From a virus, in IMG/VR virus record IMGVR_UViG_3300023184_000028, positions 54,551 through 118,550 of that record: a DNA stretch of 64,000 nt. The stretch is one strand, 5' to 3'. Position numbers and translations under genes: made by a program. Positions within the stretch are counted from its first letter, which is position 1. The number at the start of each line of letters is the position of its first letter. The notes beneath the pieces are model-generated. The model did not search any database. It saw only the letters and a list, made by a program, of their open reading frames with translations, and had not been told where the DNA came from. Shown here piece after piece: positions 44,246 through 53,788 of this stretch.

Positions 44246-44568
44246 TGAGTAATTTATATTTTAATAGATACGTTAATTTTGTAATTAATGGGGAACAAAC
44301 AGTTGTACCGTTTGCTAAGGTACCTGGTAAACCATCGGACAAAAAATATTTTTATAAAAAAAATGTTAGTCGTCTTGATAAAATTAGTCAAGAATATTAT
44401 GGTAGTCCTTATTTTGGTTGGTTAATATTATTGGCAAATCCTGAATATGGTGGGTTAGAATGGAACATACCTGATGGTGGTTTATTAATTGTACCCTTTC
44501 CATTAACTTCCTCAATCCAAGATTATGAGGCAAATTTAAAAAATTATTTTTTCTATTATGGTAGATAA
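44245..44568 (+). CDS. Baseplate wedge protein, gp53/LysM-like
   Basis: The 107-residue protein has a LysM-like core: SRLDKISQEYYGSPYFGWLILLANPEYGGLEW followed by IPDGGLLIVPFP. This is the pattern of T4 gp53-type baseplate wedge proteins, in which a LysM fold joins neighbouring wedges. T4 gp53 is 196 residues, so this is a short version. The ATG overlaps the upstream stop (TAATG), and the next gene starts 11 bases before this gene's stop, giving tight translational coupling with both giant baseplate genes. Confidence 0.6.
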   Translation: MSNLYFNRYVNFVINGEQTVVPFAKVPGKPSDKKYFYKKNVSRLDKISQEYYGSPYFGWLILLANPEYGGLEWNIPDGGLLIVPFPLTSSIQDYEANLKNYFFYYGR

Positions 44569-47500
44569 TGACGATAATGTTTATGTTGAGTTAGATTACG
44601 ATAATATTGTTTTGGTTGACCCAAATAAAGTTATTAGTAGTGACGGAGTTGTCAGTGAAAGATTGGTTAAACATGAAAATCTTGTAATGTATGCTAATTT
44701 AGAAGCGTCTTTAATACCAAGAACAAGATTAAATTTTAATAATCAAGGTAATTTTGAGAATCAAAAAATATCAATTGCTACAATAAATTTTTTAAAACCA
44801 GGAAATAAGTCTTATTTAACAAATGAGTATACAAACTCATTAACGGGAATTAAGATTGATAATACTGTAGAAAAGAATCAAACTTTTGTTAGCCAAGATA
44901 ATACTAATATTGTTGATAGTGAATTATTGTTAATTAGTTCAATAAATATTGAATTAAAACAGGCAGGAATTGCAACAGTATCTATTGAAATGGATGACAT
45001 TAGAGGGAGAGCATTATTTGAACAAGGTGAAAATTCACCGTACGCGGCTTTTTTTAATTACCCATATCCTATATTTCATTTAACGGTAAAAGGATATTTT
45101 GGTAAAGCGATTACTTATCAGTTATTTTTGAGGTCATTTAATGCAAGATTTGATACTGAGTCAGGTAATTTTAAAGTTTCTCTTATTTTATTACCATATA
45201 CTTTTAATGTTTTGACTAACATACCTATTAGAGACTTATTTTCAGTTCCCTATATGTATGCGAAACAATACACGGTCAATCAAACTAATGATAGTTCTGC
45301 GCAATCTTCAAGTATAACTGCAGGTAACACAACTAAAAGTGATGTTATTAATATTAATACTTCAAAAGGTAAACAAAAAATACATGAAGTTTATTCAGAA
45401 TATAAAGCTAAAGGATTAATTGATGATGATTTCCCTGAATTAACCGTACAAGAACTTGTAACTAGATTAGAAAATATTGAAGCGTATATTACACATACAT
45501 TTAGTGATGGTGATTTATCTATAATAACAGATGCGGATAACTATTCCAATACTTTGGATGATTATAAAAAACAAGTTTATGGGTATCTTTCAGAATCATG
45601 GTTTGGGAAATATATTGATAGTAGTAATTTTTATATTAGTACGAATAATATAAAAGTATACACCTTTAAAAAAGAAGTGTTTGAAAAAAGTGAGGTTAAG
45701 GCAGTTGAAGACGAGTTAAAAAAAATTATTGAAACAAAAAATTTAGAATTAAAAAATAACCCAACATATGGTGATATTAGTAATCCTATTACATATGATA
45801 AGATATATCTTAAAACATTTTCTAAAAATGATGTAGATGTAAGTAAATCTTATAAACAAAGAACAGGAAAAGACCCAGATGACACCAATAATTCAGTTGA
45901 TTATGAACAATTCCGAAATGATTTAAGTGCTCAATTTAATAATATTATATATATTAACGGAAACCCTGTTCAATATTGGTATTTTTTTGAGGGAGAAAAT
46001 TCATTTGATAATTGTATTACTAATATTAAAAATCTTTTAACAAGTAAATCAGATGAAAAAACAAACTTATTAAGTGAAAAATTATCAAGTAGATTAGAAG
46101 ATAAAAAAGAAGGTTTGGGATTTAAACCATTATTAATAAATGTAATTGCGGTTATACTTGCAAGTAGTGAGGCGTTTTTAAGATTGTTATCTGATGTTCA
46201 CAATCAAGCGTGGAATGTTAGAGAAGACCCTAATAGAAGAGGAGCGATTTTAGACTCCAATAAAAGTGTGATATCTACAGATTCAAAAGATTCAGTTCAA
46301 AAAGATGGGAGTAATTTAATACCGGTTTATCCTTGGCCACAATTTTTCGTTCAAAGGAATGGAGGGAATGATGAACCATTTGCTTTGGCGTACCCTGGAG
46401 ACCCTAGGTATATTCAACAAACAAAAGGTTTTATGTATAACATTTGGCCTGAAATAGAATTTGTTGAAGAATTTATAAAGGCAAGAACAATTAACACAAG
46501 TTATACTCAAAATTTAGGACAATCGGTAAACTCCGCTCAAGTTACTAACAGAGTTTCAATAAATGCATTAGATTTCCCAACAGATAATATTATTTATTCA
46601 AACAAACAAACCGTTAGATTTTTATACGAAATTTGGGAGAGAATTTATTTATATTCAAATTATCAAAGATTAATGAGACCTGGTACTGAAAATAGTATTA
46701 GTAATCTTGTTGGTGAGACCGAAGCAATTAATATAAAAAATTCTTTGTCTCAAGACTCGCCTGATTTAATAAAAACACTTAAAGAATTTGGTTTTAACTC
46801 TAATAATTTTATTAGCACTATGAAGAATATTTCTTTAGGTGGTGTGGGAGAAAGTTGGCAAAAATATATAAGAGATATTTTTGTAACACCCTATATTCAG
46901 TCTGAAGTTGATAATAGTTTTAGTATTTTAGATAAAACATACATTACTCCTGGTGTAAATATCGTTTCACCCGAACCAACACAGATGAATAAATTAAAAG
47001 ATTATTTATCTACACAAAATAGTAATACTACTGATATAACCGACACAATACCTTTTAGTGGTATAACCGATTGGTTTAAAACCAATTTGGCTGATGGTAA
47101 AACTTCATCACCTACTGACATGTATAACACAACAAAAACTTTGTTGGTAAACGACGATAAAAAAATGATTGCAAATTTTGCACCACAAACTAGCGTAAAA
47201 GAAACAAGACCAATAACTAATTTTAATTTTTATAGTGTTACTAAACCAGAACCCAATCCTACTAATTTAAAACAATTTTATTTAGATAGAATTAACGATA
47301 ATGTTAAAAACCAATTACCAACAGAAGGAAGTTTATTTTTTAAAACATATAGTGGTAATGTTTTAGATGTTCAAACAACATCAATATTAAATACACCATA
47401 TTTTGTAAATTCAATACAACAAGGGGTTAATAATTGGTTATCAGGTAATTCTTTTCCATACGCGAGTTCTGCGTTTTTATTTTTACAAAGCTTACCATTA

Positions 47501-50500
47501 GCAACTTTAAGAGAAAAATATAAAACATATGATGGTACGTCTTCATTAGACTTAGATTACATTTTTGCAACATTTAAGAAATTTGGTGCCATTCATAAAA
47601 TACCGTATGCTTGGGTCTTAAAATATGGAAGTATTTGGTATCGGTATAAGACGTTTGTTAATACAGGAATTGATATTTTACAAAACGTATTTAAAGATTT
47701 TGATTATGTTAAAAATTTTGACCCAATAACTCAAAATTTAAATAAATCGTATAATTTAAATATAAATGGAACAACCCAGTTAGTTCCGTTAGAAACTTCA
47801 ACAACTGTTGGTAGTATTAATTTAACACAAATTAATTTGGGATTTTATCCTAAATTAATCAATGATTTTAATGTTTTTTTTAGAGGTTATAATTTATTTG
47901 ATGGTTATACTGATACAGATATTCAAAATAAATTAAATACTAACAGTGGATTTACCTTAGTGTTTAATACAAATTCATTATCATCTTTTGATAAAAATTT
48001 GTCTACTAATCAATCTTTAAGGTTAAAGACGTGGAGTTGTACTATACAGGATTCTAGAAAACAAAAAGACTATGTGGTACCGTCATTTGGTAGTAATTTT
48101 AATCAGACATTAAATGAATGTTTTGACAACAATGGTAATGTTTTAATAAACATTCCATCAAATCCTGCGGTATTTAACGGCTCAGTTAGAACATTTTGGT
48201 CTTTACCTAACTATGGGTATTTTGACAATTCAAATTTAACAATACCATCACCGACAAAATACATGAAAAAAATATATTCAGGTATGTCAGAACAAGAATC
48301 ATTTTCAATCAGAGGAATAGACAATGATTATACTAATATAGAGGAAATATTTTCTACATTTGAAAAATCAATTTTAGATGTTATGGAGGATGAGTTTTTG
48401 AAATTTTCAAAATCAATGTATGACTATGAAGTTAATCAAAACGTTAATAACACAATGACTAAAGTTATAATAGACAAACTTCCTAAAGATGTTGATGCTA
48501 AAAATAAAAACTTTCAAGCATTGATGATTAATTTATTAACGATTAATCAAGTAAAATCTTATTCGTCCTCAGATGATTTTAATACTCAAGTCCAAACAAG
48601 TCAATTTAGTAATGCGTTGAATGTGATTCAAAATTTTTTAGAATATGATGTTGTATTAAAATATGGTAATCCATCAGGGTACGATAGAAAATTATTTGAT
48701 AGTTATTCAACTGTTAATCAAATTGAGGATAAAATAACTTTCAACCCATATGTTATTGGTACCCTACCAAGTAGTACTACATCATCAATCCCTTTAAGTT
48801 CTTTTATAAGTTCAAATATCCAAGCGTGGAATAACTTATCTTTATATGTTGGATTTTCAGATGAAGATGGTGTTAAATATACAAATACGGGTTCAACAAT
48901 TACCGATTTTTTTATTGATATGAATATTGAATTTACACCAGATTCGGTTAAAATATTAGCACCAATTATAAAAATATATTCAACACAAAAGAAGATTGAC
49001 CCAACATTTAATAAAACTAAATTTACTGCAGCAATAAATCAATTTTTATTAAATAATAAAAAATTTAGCGATTTAGTTTTTAATTCGTTATTTACACAAT
49101 TACAAAAAACATTACCAACAATAACGGAACAACCTCAAAAACCTACTGATAGGGCGGTTCAATCAGAGCAACTTCAATATACTTTATGGGATTCATTTAA
49201 AGGATTAAATGACAGATGGATTTCGGGGTATGAATTTTCACAAAAAACAATGTTAGATGATTTTTTATTTTTGGATAGAGCTAGTAGAAATATAAGAAAT
49301 AAAATTTTTATTGACCCATATGTTGTAAGAAAATATTTAAGTTTAAATAGTCTTAGTGAGGGGGCTACTGTACTTGGAGTATTAGGCTCAATTATTACTG
49401 AACATAATTTTTACGTATCAATGCAACCTGCTTTTGTTAATTTTTATAATGTTAATGAAGTTAAGAAAAATGCGACACCTCAAAGCGAGCCAATTTTGGC
49501 GTTTGGTAATAATTTATTTGGAACATTTTTAAATGTGGATACTAGAGAATCGTCACCAAAAATGGTGTGTATGTATACAAGTATAGGAAGTCAACATACT
49601 GATACATCTAAAAATGAAATGAATAGATATAATTCAGACTCATTTCATTTTGAAAGACCAAGTACTGTTCCATTAAGAGAAACATATGATAGTAATACAA
49701 ATTGGGGTCAAGTTAACAAAGTAGTTGGATTTAATGTTGATATTGGAATAAGAAATCAAAATATTTTTTATCATTTTAATGTATCTCAAGATATGGGCAA
49801 AGAAACTGATGAATCCTTAAAAAATCTTGATTACACAATTAATCAAGTTAACGGTAAAAAAGGTTCTACTCAAAATGCTGGATTATGGGATTTTTATAAG
49901 TCAAGGTCATACACATCACAGGTTAGATGTATGGGTAATGCTATGATACAACCTACGATGTATTTTAATTTAAGACATGTTCCTATGTTTTACGGACCAT
50001 ACATGATAACTGAGGTTAAACATACTATCTCACCTGGAAGTTTTGAAACAACATTTGGGGGTGTTAGACAAAGTGTTTTTAGTTTTGATGACAATATAAA
50101 TTATATGCAAATTCTAACTAAAAAAATTTTGACGGAATTTGCAGAAAAATTAAAAACAAAAACACAAACAACAGGGACTATTAATACAATTAATAACAAA
50201 AGTAATACCACTTTAGATAATACGTATGAAATTGATATCTCAAGTAATTGTTCTAAATATTTATCTGGTATTAAGTCTTATGAAAAATACTCACCGGCAA
50301 CACAATCGGCAACAACACTGTCTGTGTCGGATATGGTTAGTGATATTAAAACATACATAAGTGCGACAGGAGGTAATGATGTTATAGCGAGATTATTAAG
50401 TTTTGTTACAGTTTATTTAGGTTCGTATAATGGAAGTGTTTTTAATTGTTGGAATAATAATTATAGTGCAACATTTTTAACATTTTATAATGATAAAGCA

Positions 50501-50833
50501 GAATTAATTAAATGGCCTGGCGAGAGTATTAAATATTTTCAATCACAATATTTATGTGAAATTACTAACGGAATATCAATACCGTTTGCGGTGTTTAAGG
50601 ATAAACAAGATATGTTTTCATTAATGAAAACTAGATGGGGAAAAATATCAATAGATAGTACGATAAATAGAAATAACCCAGAAAGTTTTTTACAGGCTTG
50701 GTTTACAAAATGGAATAAAAGTTGGAACAAAGATTATTTTGATAATTATAAAAATAATCTTCCAGATGATTATTCAAAAAAATTAAAAGAAGTTACAGAT
50801 GCTTTAAAATTAGCGGAATTGTTAGGTTTATAG
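44558..50833 (+). CDS. Giant baseplate hub-like protein (2091 aa)
   Basis: This is the largest gene of the window. Near the N-terminus (residues 130-225) a beta-rich region reads SINIELKQAGIATVSIEMDDIRG, then PYPIFHLTVKGYFGKAITYQLF and NFKVSLILLPYTFNVL. Near residues 1700-1850 VVGFNVDIGIRNQNIF, RCMGNAMIQPTMYFNLRHVPMFYGPYMITEVKH and FETTFGGVRQ follow the pattern of gp27/gpD-type hub domains. The final ~190 residues form a separate Trp-rich domain of unknown fold. It overlaps the gp53-like gene by 11 bases. Assignment as hub or hub-wedge fusion is inferred; no catalytic motif was identified. Confidence 0.55.
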   Translation: MVDNDDNVYVELDYDNIVLVDPNKVISSDGVVSERLVKHENLVMYANLEASLIPRTRLNFNNQGNFENQKISIATINFLKPGNKSYLTNEYTNSLTGIKIDNTVEKNQTFVSQDNTNIVDSELLLISSINIELKQAGIATVSIEMDDIRGRALFEQGENSPYAAFFNYPYPIFHLTVKGYFGKAITYQLFLRSFNARFDTESGNFKVSLILLPYTFNVLTNIPIRDLFSVPYMYAKQYTVNQTNDSSAQSSSITAGNTTKSDVININTSKGKQKIHEVYSEYKAKGLIDDDFPELTVQELVTRLENIEAYITHTFSDGDLSIITDADNYSNTLDDYKKQVYGYLSESWFGKYIDSSNFYISTNNIKVYTFKKEVFEKSEVKAVEDELKKIIETKNLELKNNPTYGDISNPITYDKIYLKTFSKNDVDVSKSYKQRTGKDPDDTNNSVDYEQFRNDLSAQFNNIIYINGNPVQYWYFFEGENSFDNCITNIKNLLTSKSDEKTNLLSEKLSSRLEDKKEGLGFKPLLINVIAVILASSEAFLRLLSDVHNQAWNVREDPNRRGAILDSNKSVISTDSKDSVQKDGSNLIPVYPWPQFFVQRNGGNDEPFALAYPGDPRYIQQTKGFMYNIWPEIEFVEEFIKARTINTSYTQNLGQSVNSAQVTNRVSINALDFPTDNIIYSNKQTVRFLYEIWERIYLYSNYQRLMRPGTENSISNLVGETEAINIKNSLSQDSPDLIKTLKEFGFNSNNFISTMKNISLGGVGESWQKYIRDIFVTPYIQSEVDNSFSILDKTYITPGVNIVSPEPTQMNKLKDYLSTQNSNTTDITDTIPFSGITDWFKTNLADGKTSSPTDMYNTTKTLLVNDDKKMIANFAPQTSVKETRPITNFNFYSVTKPEPNPTNLKQFYLDRINDNVKNQLPTEGSLFFKTYSGNVLDVQTTSILNTPYFVNSIQQGVNNWLSGNSFPYASSAFLFLQSLPLATLREKYKTYDGTSSLDLDYIFATFKKFGAIHKIPYAWVLKYGSIWYRYKTFVNTGIDILQNVFKDFDYVKNFDPITQNLNKSYNLNINGTTQLVPLETSTTVGSINLTQINLGFYPKLINDFNVFFRGYNLFDGYTDTDIQNKLNTNSGFTLVFNTNSLSSFDKNLSTNQSLRLKTWSCTIQDSRKQKDYVVPSFGSNFNQTLNECFDNNGNVLINIPSNPAVFNGSVRTFWSLPNYGYFDNSNLTIPSPTKYMKKIYSGMSEQESFSIRGIDNDYTNIEEIFSTFEKSILDVMEDEFLKFSKSMYDYEVNQNVNNTMTKVIIDKLPKDVDAKNKNFQALMINLLTINQVKSYSSSDDFNTQVQTSQFSNALNVIQNFLEYDVVLKYGNPSGYDRKLFDSYSTVNQIEDKITFNPYVIGTLPSSTTSSIPLSSFISSNIQAWNNLSLYVGFSDEDGVKYTNTGSTITDFFIDMNIEFTPDSVKILAPIIKIYSTQKKIDPTFNKTKFTAAINQFLLNNKKFSDLVFNSLFTQLQKTLPTITEQPQKPTDRAVQSEQLQYTLWDSFKGLNDRWISGYEFSQKTMLDDFLFLDRASRNIRNKIFIDPYVVRKYLSLNSLSEGATVLGVLGSIITEHNFYVSMQPAFVNFYNVNEVKKNATPQSEPILAFGNNLFGTFLNVDTRESSPKMVCMYTSIGSQHTDTSKNEMNRYNSDSFHFERPSTVPLRETYDSNTNWGQVNKVVGFNVDIGIRNQNIFYHFNVSQDMGKETDESLKNLDYTINQVNGKKGSTQNAGLWDFYKSRSYTSQVRCMGNAMIQPTMYFNLRHVPMFYGPYMITEVKHTISPGSFETTFGGVRQSVFSFDDNINYMQILTKKILTEFAEKLKTKTQTTGTINTINNKSNTTLDNTYEIDISSNCSKYLSGIKSYEKYSPATQSATTLSVSDMVSDIKTYISATGGNDVIARLLSFVTVYLGSYNGSVFNCWNNNYSATFLTFYNDKAELIKWPGESIKYFQSQYLCEITNGISIPFAVFKDKQDMFSLMKTRWGKISIDSTINRNNPESFLQAWFTKWNKSWNKDYFDNYKNNLPDDYSKKLKEVTDALKLAELLGL

Positions 50834-50852
50834 AGATTTTAACTAAATGATG

Positions 50853-50861
50853 ATATTTATA
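50853..50861 (+). promoter_or_regulatory. TATTTAT-type promoter motif
   Basis: ATATTTATA lies 11 bases before the small gene at 50873. Confidence 0.45.
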
Positions 50862-50872
50862 ATAAAAACAAT

Positions 50873-51097
50873 ATGGATATAAAAAACACATTAGATACGT
50901 ACCTAAATAAAAAAGGAAGGTATACTGAAAAAGAAACTGGTAACGGTTTTAAAGAAGTTTGTGATTTAGAAACAGGTGATTGTTATACTGTTAGAATGAA
51001 AGATGGTTTAATTGAAAGAGTAGACCATATGATGTCAGCAAATAAAAGAGTACAAGTTGAAACTTCAAAAGGAGTTAAACAATTATTAAATGGTTAA
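50873..51097 (+). CDS. Small protein of unknown function
   Basis: The 74-residue protein is basic and not recognised. It has a helix at the start (MDIKNTLDTYLNKKGRY) and a beta hairpin with two Cys (VCDLETGDCYTVRMKDGLIERVD). It follows the giant baseplate gene after a 39-base gap containing a clear TATTTAT promoter motif, and ends three bases before the next gene. It may be expressed together with 51101 as a small late operon. No function can be proposed from the sequence. Confidence 0.5.
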   Translation: MDIKNTLDTYLNKKGRYTEKETGNGFKEVCDLETGDCYTVRMKDGLIERVDHMMSANKRVQVETSKGVKQLLNG

Positions 51098-51100
51098 CAT

Positions 51101-51766
51101 ATGTCAATAGATAAAAAAATTATAGAAGAATTAAATAGATACCGTAGTATCAATAAATATATCATGGAGCAAGATGCTGCCACTGATGTACCCCCACCAG
51201 GAGGAGATGTACCACCACCAACAGGATTAGGAACACCCCCACCACCAGGAGGAGATGTACCACCAGCACCTGAAGCGGGAGCAGCGCCAGCACCTGTAGA
51301 TATTGCAAATGACCCTGATGTAGAAAAGATTGGTGATGAAGATAAAGGTGGTGCTGAAGGCGGAGATGAGTCAGGTACGGAAGAATTGGATATTACTGAT
51401 TTAGTTACTACTCAAAAAGATGCTAGTCAAAAACAAGATGATTACTTTGAAGAATTATTCGCTCACATAGAAAGATTAGAATCTAAATTAGGTGAGATGG
51501 ATAATTTGGTTAATAAAATTAACTCATTAGAGGCGGCAGTTGAAAGAAGTCGTCCAAAAACTCCACAAGAAAAACTTGAGTTAAGAAGTTTGGATTCAGG
51601 ACCTTACAATCAAAAGTTAACAGATTTTTTTGTTGATAAGGAACAGGACATGCAAAAGTCAGGTAAAAATGAATATATTTTAACTACTGATGATGTTGAG
51701 AATTTCTCACCGTCAGACCTTAGAACATCATTTGTGCCAGGACCTCATAAAAACTTCGGAATTTAA
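51101..51766 (+). CDS. Pro/Gly-rich, coiled-coil protein with prohead-protease-like leader
   Basis: The 221-residue protein begins with a helical leader ending NKYIME before Gln (residue 23), which fits the T4 gp21 (I/L)xE cleavage rule. Residues 28-65 are a Pro/Gly/Ala-rich linker with repeats of PPPGGDVPP, and residues 66-95 are strongly acidic. Residues about 105-150 form a coiled coil (EELFAHIERLESKLGEMDNLVNKINSLEAAVER). A C-terminal helical domain follows and ends HKNFGI. The composition resembles prohead core or internal head proteins, which would suit packaging. A precise function is not recognised. Confidence 0.5.
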   Translation: MSIDKKIIEELNRYRSINKYIMEQDAATDVPPPGGDVPPPTGLGTPPPPGGDVPPAPEAGAAPAPVDIANDPDVEKIGDEDKGGAEGGDESGTEELDITDLVTTQKDASQKQDDYFEELFAHIERLESKLGEMDNLVNKINSLEAAVERSRPKTPQEKLELRSLDSGPYNQKLTDFFVDKEQDMQKSGKNEYILTTDDVENFSPSDLRTSFVPGPHKNFGI

Positions 51767-51767
51767 T

Positions 51768-51796
51768 TTGACAAAGACATAATTTGGGTTTATATT
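51768..51796 (+). promoter_or_regulatory. Sigma70-like promoter candidate, SSB gene
   Basis: TTGACA at 51768-51773, 17 bases, TATATT at 51791-51796; the ATG follows 34 bases later. This is the best sigma70 match in the window. Confidence 0.5.
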
Positions 51797-51830
51797 TAGT
51801 TATTAATAAAAATTAAATAAAACTTAAGTT

Positions 51831-52670
51831 ATGATGTCAACACTAGATTCAGTCCTTGCACAGTACGAGAAATCAAAACAGTCAAGCGGTTCAGGCAGTG
51901 GCAAAATGTCACAGGAAGAGCGTATGAAGAAATACTTCGCGGCAATCCTTCCACAAAATCAAAATTCAGCACAAAAGAGAATTAGAATTCTCCCTACCAA
52001 AGATGGTAGTTCCCCATTCGTAGAAGCATGGTTTCACGAAGTACAAGTAGGTGGTCAATGGAACAAAATCTACGACCCCGCAAAGAACGACAACGAACGT
52101 TCACCCCTCAATGAAGTTTACGAAGAATTAATATCCACAGGTAAAGAGTCGGATAAACAATTGGCGAGTCAATATAGGTCGCGTAAGTTTTATATTGTTA
52201 AAGTTATTGACAGAGACAAACCTGAAGAAGGTGTTAAGTTCTGGCGTTTTAAGCACAACTATAAGAACGAAGGTGTTCTTGATAAAATCATTCCTATTTG
52301 GAGAGCTAAAGGTGATGTTACCGACCCTGAAAAAGGACGTGACCTTATCATTGAGTTAGCTAAAGCTAAAACACCAAAAGGTAAGGATTATACAATCATC
52401 CAAACGGTTATGTATGATGACCCAAGTCCTGTACACACTGAAAAGTCTCAGGCTGATGAGTGGGTTAAGGATGAGTTATCTTGGAGAGATGTTTATTCCA
52501 AAAAACAAACTGACTATCTTGAGGCTATTGCTCGTGGAGAAACTCCAAGATGGGATTCAGATAAAGGTGGTTATGTTTTTGGTGATTCATCTACAAGTGA
52601 AGTTGTTTTAGGTGGAGCATCAGTAGACCCACAAGCGGATTCTGATGTTGATACGGAATTACCGTTTTAA
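51831..52670 (+). CDS. 32: Single-stranded DNA-binding protein, gp32-like
   Basis: The 279-residue protein follows the gp32 plan. A flexible basic N-terminus (LAQYEKSKQSSGSGSGK) is followed by an OB-fold core (KRIRILPTKDGSSPFVEAWFHEVQVGGQWNKI, RSRKFYIVKVIDR, VKFWRFKHN) and an acidic C-terminus. The sequence has no Cys at all, so the zinc site of T4 gp32 is absent. It ends DSDVDTELPF, like the acidic tip of bacterial SSBs that recruits partner proteins. A sigma70-like promoter pair lies upstream and a strong terminator follows. It protects ssDNA for the polymerase, helicase and UvsX encoded nearby. Confidence 0.88.
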   Translation: MMSTLDSVLAQYEKSKQSSGSGSGKMSQEERMKKYFAAILPQNQNSAQKRIRILPTKDGSSPFVEAWFHEVQVGGQWNKIYDPAKNDNERSPLNEVYEELISTGKESDKQLASQYRSRKFYIVKVIDRDKPEEGVKFWRFKHNYKNEGVLDKIIPIWRAKGDVTDPEKGRDLIIELAKAKTPKGKDYTIIQTVMYDDPSPVHTEKSQADEWVKDELSWRDVYSKKQTDYLEAIARGETPRWDSDKGGYVFGDSSTSEVVLGGASVDPQADSDVDTELPF

Positions 52671-52685
52671 TTAAATAAAATATAA

Positions 52686-52715
52686 GGGTGGAGATAAAAC
52701 ATCTCCGCCCTTTTT
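52686..52715 (+). terminator. Intrinsic terminator after SSB gene
   Basis: A ten-base-pair stem with one G-T pair (52686-52695 with 52701-52710) closes a five-base loop and is followed by five T, 15 bases after the SSB stop. Confidence 0.9.
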
Positions 52716-52728
52716 AATATACAAACTT

Positions 52729-53724
52729 ATGGCAGGAATTAAGAAAAAAGACATTGGTGGGATTGGGAACATAAAAGATAAGTTCTCAACCAAAACCAAA
52801 TATAAAGAAACTAACTACTATAATTGTGGTGAAGCGTTTCATAATGCTTGTGGAATACCAGGTCCTGTAATGGGGGGTATCAATATGTTCTTGGGACATA
52901 GTAATAGTAGTAAGACAACAGCTATGATACTTGCGGCGGCAGACGCTCAAAAGAAAGGACATCTACCTGTGTTCATTATCACCGAGAAGAAATGGAGTTG
53001 GGAGCACGCAGTTGAGTTGGGATTACAAGCGACAAAAAACGAGAACGGAGAATGGGATGGAGACTTTATCTTTAATGATTCGTTTGATTATATTGAGCAG
53101 GTTACGGACTTTATTAATGAAGTGTTGGATGCTCAAGAAAAAGGTGAGGTTCCGTATAACTTATTGTTCTTATGGGATTCAGTTGGTTCTATCCCATGTA
53201 AAATGACATTTGATGGCAAAGGCGGCAAACAACATAATGCTGCAACATTAGCTGATAAGATTGGTATGGGGGTTCATTCAAGAATAACCAAATCAAAGAA
53301 AGAAGATTATCCATATTATAATTCAATGGTTGTGGTCAATCAGCCCTGGGTTGAGTTACCTGACAATCCATTTGGACAACCAACGATTAAAGCAAAAGGT
53401 GGTGAGGCGTTATGGTTGGCATCTTCATTGGTCTTCTTATTTGGTAATCAAAAGAACGCAGGTATCAATCATATTACAGCCACCAAGAATGGTAGAACCG
53501 TATCATATGCAATCAGAACAAAAGTATCTATTCTTAAAAACCACGTAAATGGTTTGGGATACAAGGATGGAAAAGTGATTGCCGTTCATAACGGATATAT
53601 TCAAGACACCAAAGAAGATTTGGAAAAATATAAAAAGGATTATTCACAATATTGGAACGCGATATTATCTGGTGATGGTGAAATAAACATTGAAGAATCG
53701 GAAGAAGTAGAAATAACAGAATAA
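52729..53724 (+). CDS. uvsX: RecA/UvsX-like recombinase
   Basis: The 331-residue protein shows the RecA core. GGINMFLGHSNSSKTT contains a Walker A variant in which Ser replaces Gly before Lys62, as in T4 UvsX. LPVFIITEKKWSWEHAVELG follows, then LLFLWDSVGSIP is Walker B, and MVVVNQPWVELP with GGEALWLASSLVFLF covers the DNA-binding side. The C-terminus is acidic (EESEEVEITE). It catalyses strand exchange in recombination-dependent replication with the SSB encoded just upstream. It lies between two intrinsic terminators; no promoter of its own is evident, so readthrough from the SSB transcript is likely. Confidence 0.88.
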   Translation: MAGIKKKDIGGIGNIKDKFSTKTKYKETNYYNCGEAFHNACGIPGPVMGGINMFLGHSNSSKTTAMILAAADAQKKGHLPVFIITEKKWSWEHAVELGLQATKNENGEWDGDFIFNDSFDYIEQVTDFINEVLDAQEKGEVPYNLLFLWDSVGSIPCKMTFDGKGGKQHNAATLADKIGMGVHSRITKSKKEDYPYYNSMVVVNQPWVELPDNPFGQPTIKAKGGEALWLASSLVFLFGNQKNAGINHITATKNGRTVSYAIRTKVSILKNHVNGLGYKDGKVIAVHNGYIQDTKEDLEKYKKDYSQYWNAILSGDGEINIEESEEVEITE

Positions 53725-53729
53725 AAATT

Positions 53730-53757
53730 AACCCCTCCATTAAAAGAGGGGTTTTTT
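53730..53757 (+). terminator. Intrinsic terminator after uvsX
   Basis: AACCCCTC and GAGGGGTT pair around an eight-base loop, followed by a T-tract. It is nearly identical to the terminator at 54273. Confidence 0.88.
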
Positions 53758-53767
53758 ATTATATTAG

Positions 53768-53776
53768 ATATTTATA
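53768..53776 (+). promoter_or_regulatory. TATTTAT-type promoter motif, membrane protein
   Basis: ATATTTATA lies 12 bases before the ATG at 53789 and ten bases after the uvsX terminator. Confidence 0.5.
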
Positions 53777-53788
53777 AATAAAAATATC

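Noticed and set aside
50260-50833. C-terminal domain of the giant hub-like protein as a lysozyme
   Set aside because: Trp-rich helices recall some wall hydrolases, but no catalytic Glu/Asp pattern could be assigned.
51790-51799. TATTTAT late-type motif before the SSB gene
   Set aside because: The sequence here reads TATATTTAGT, breaking the core; the sigma70-like pair explains the site better.
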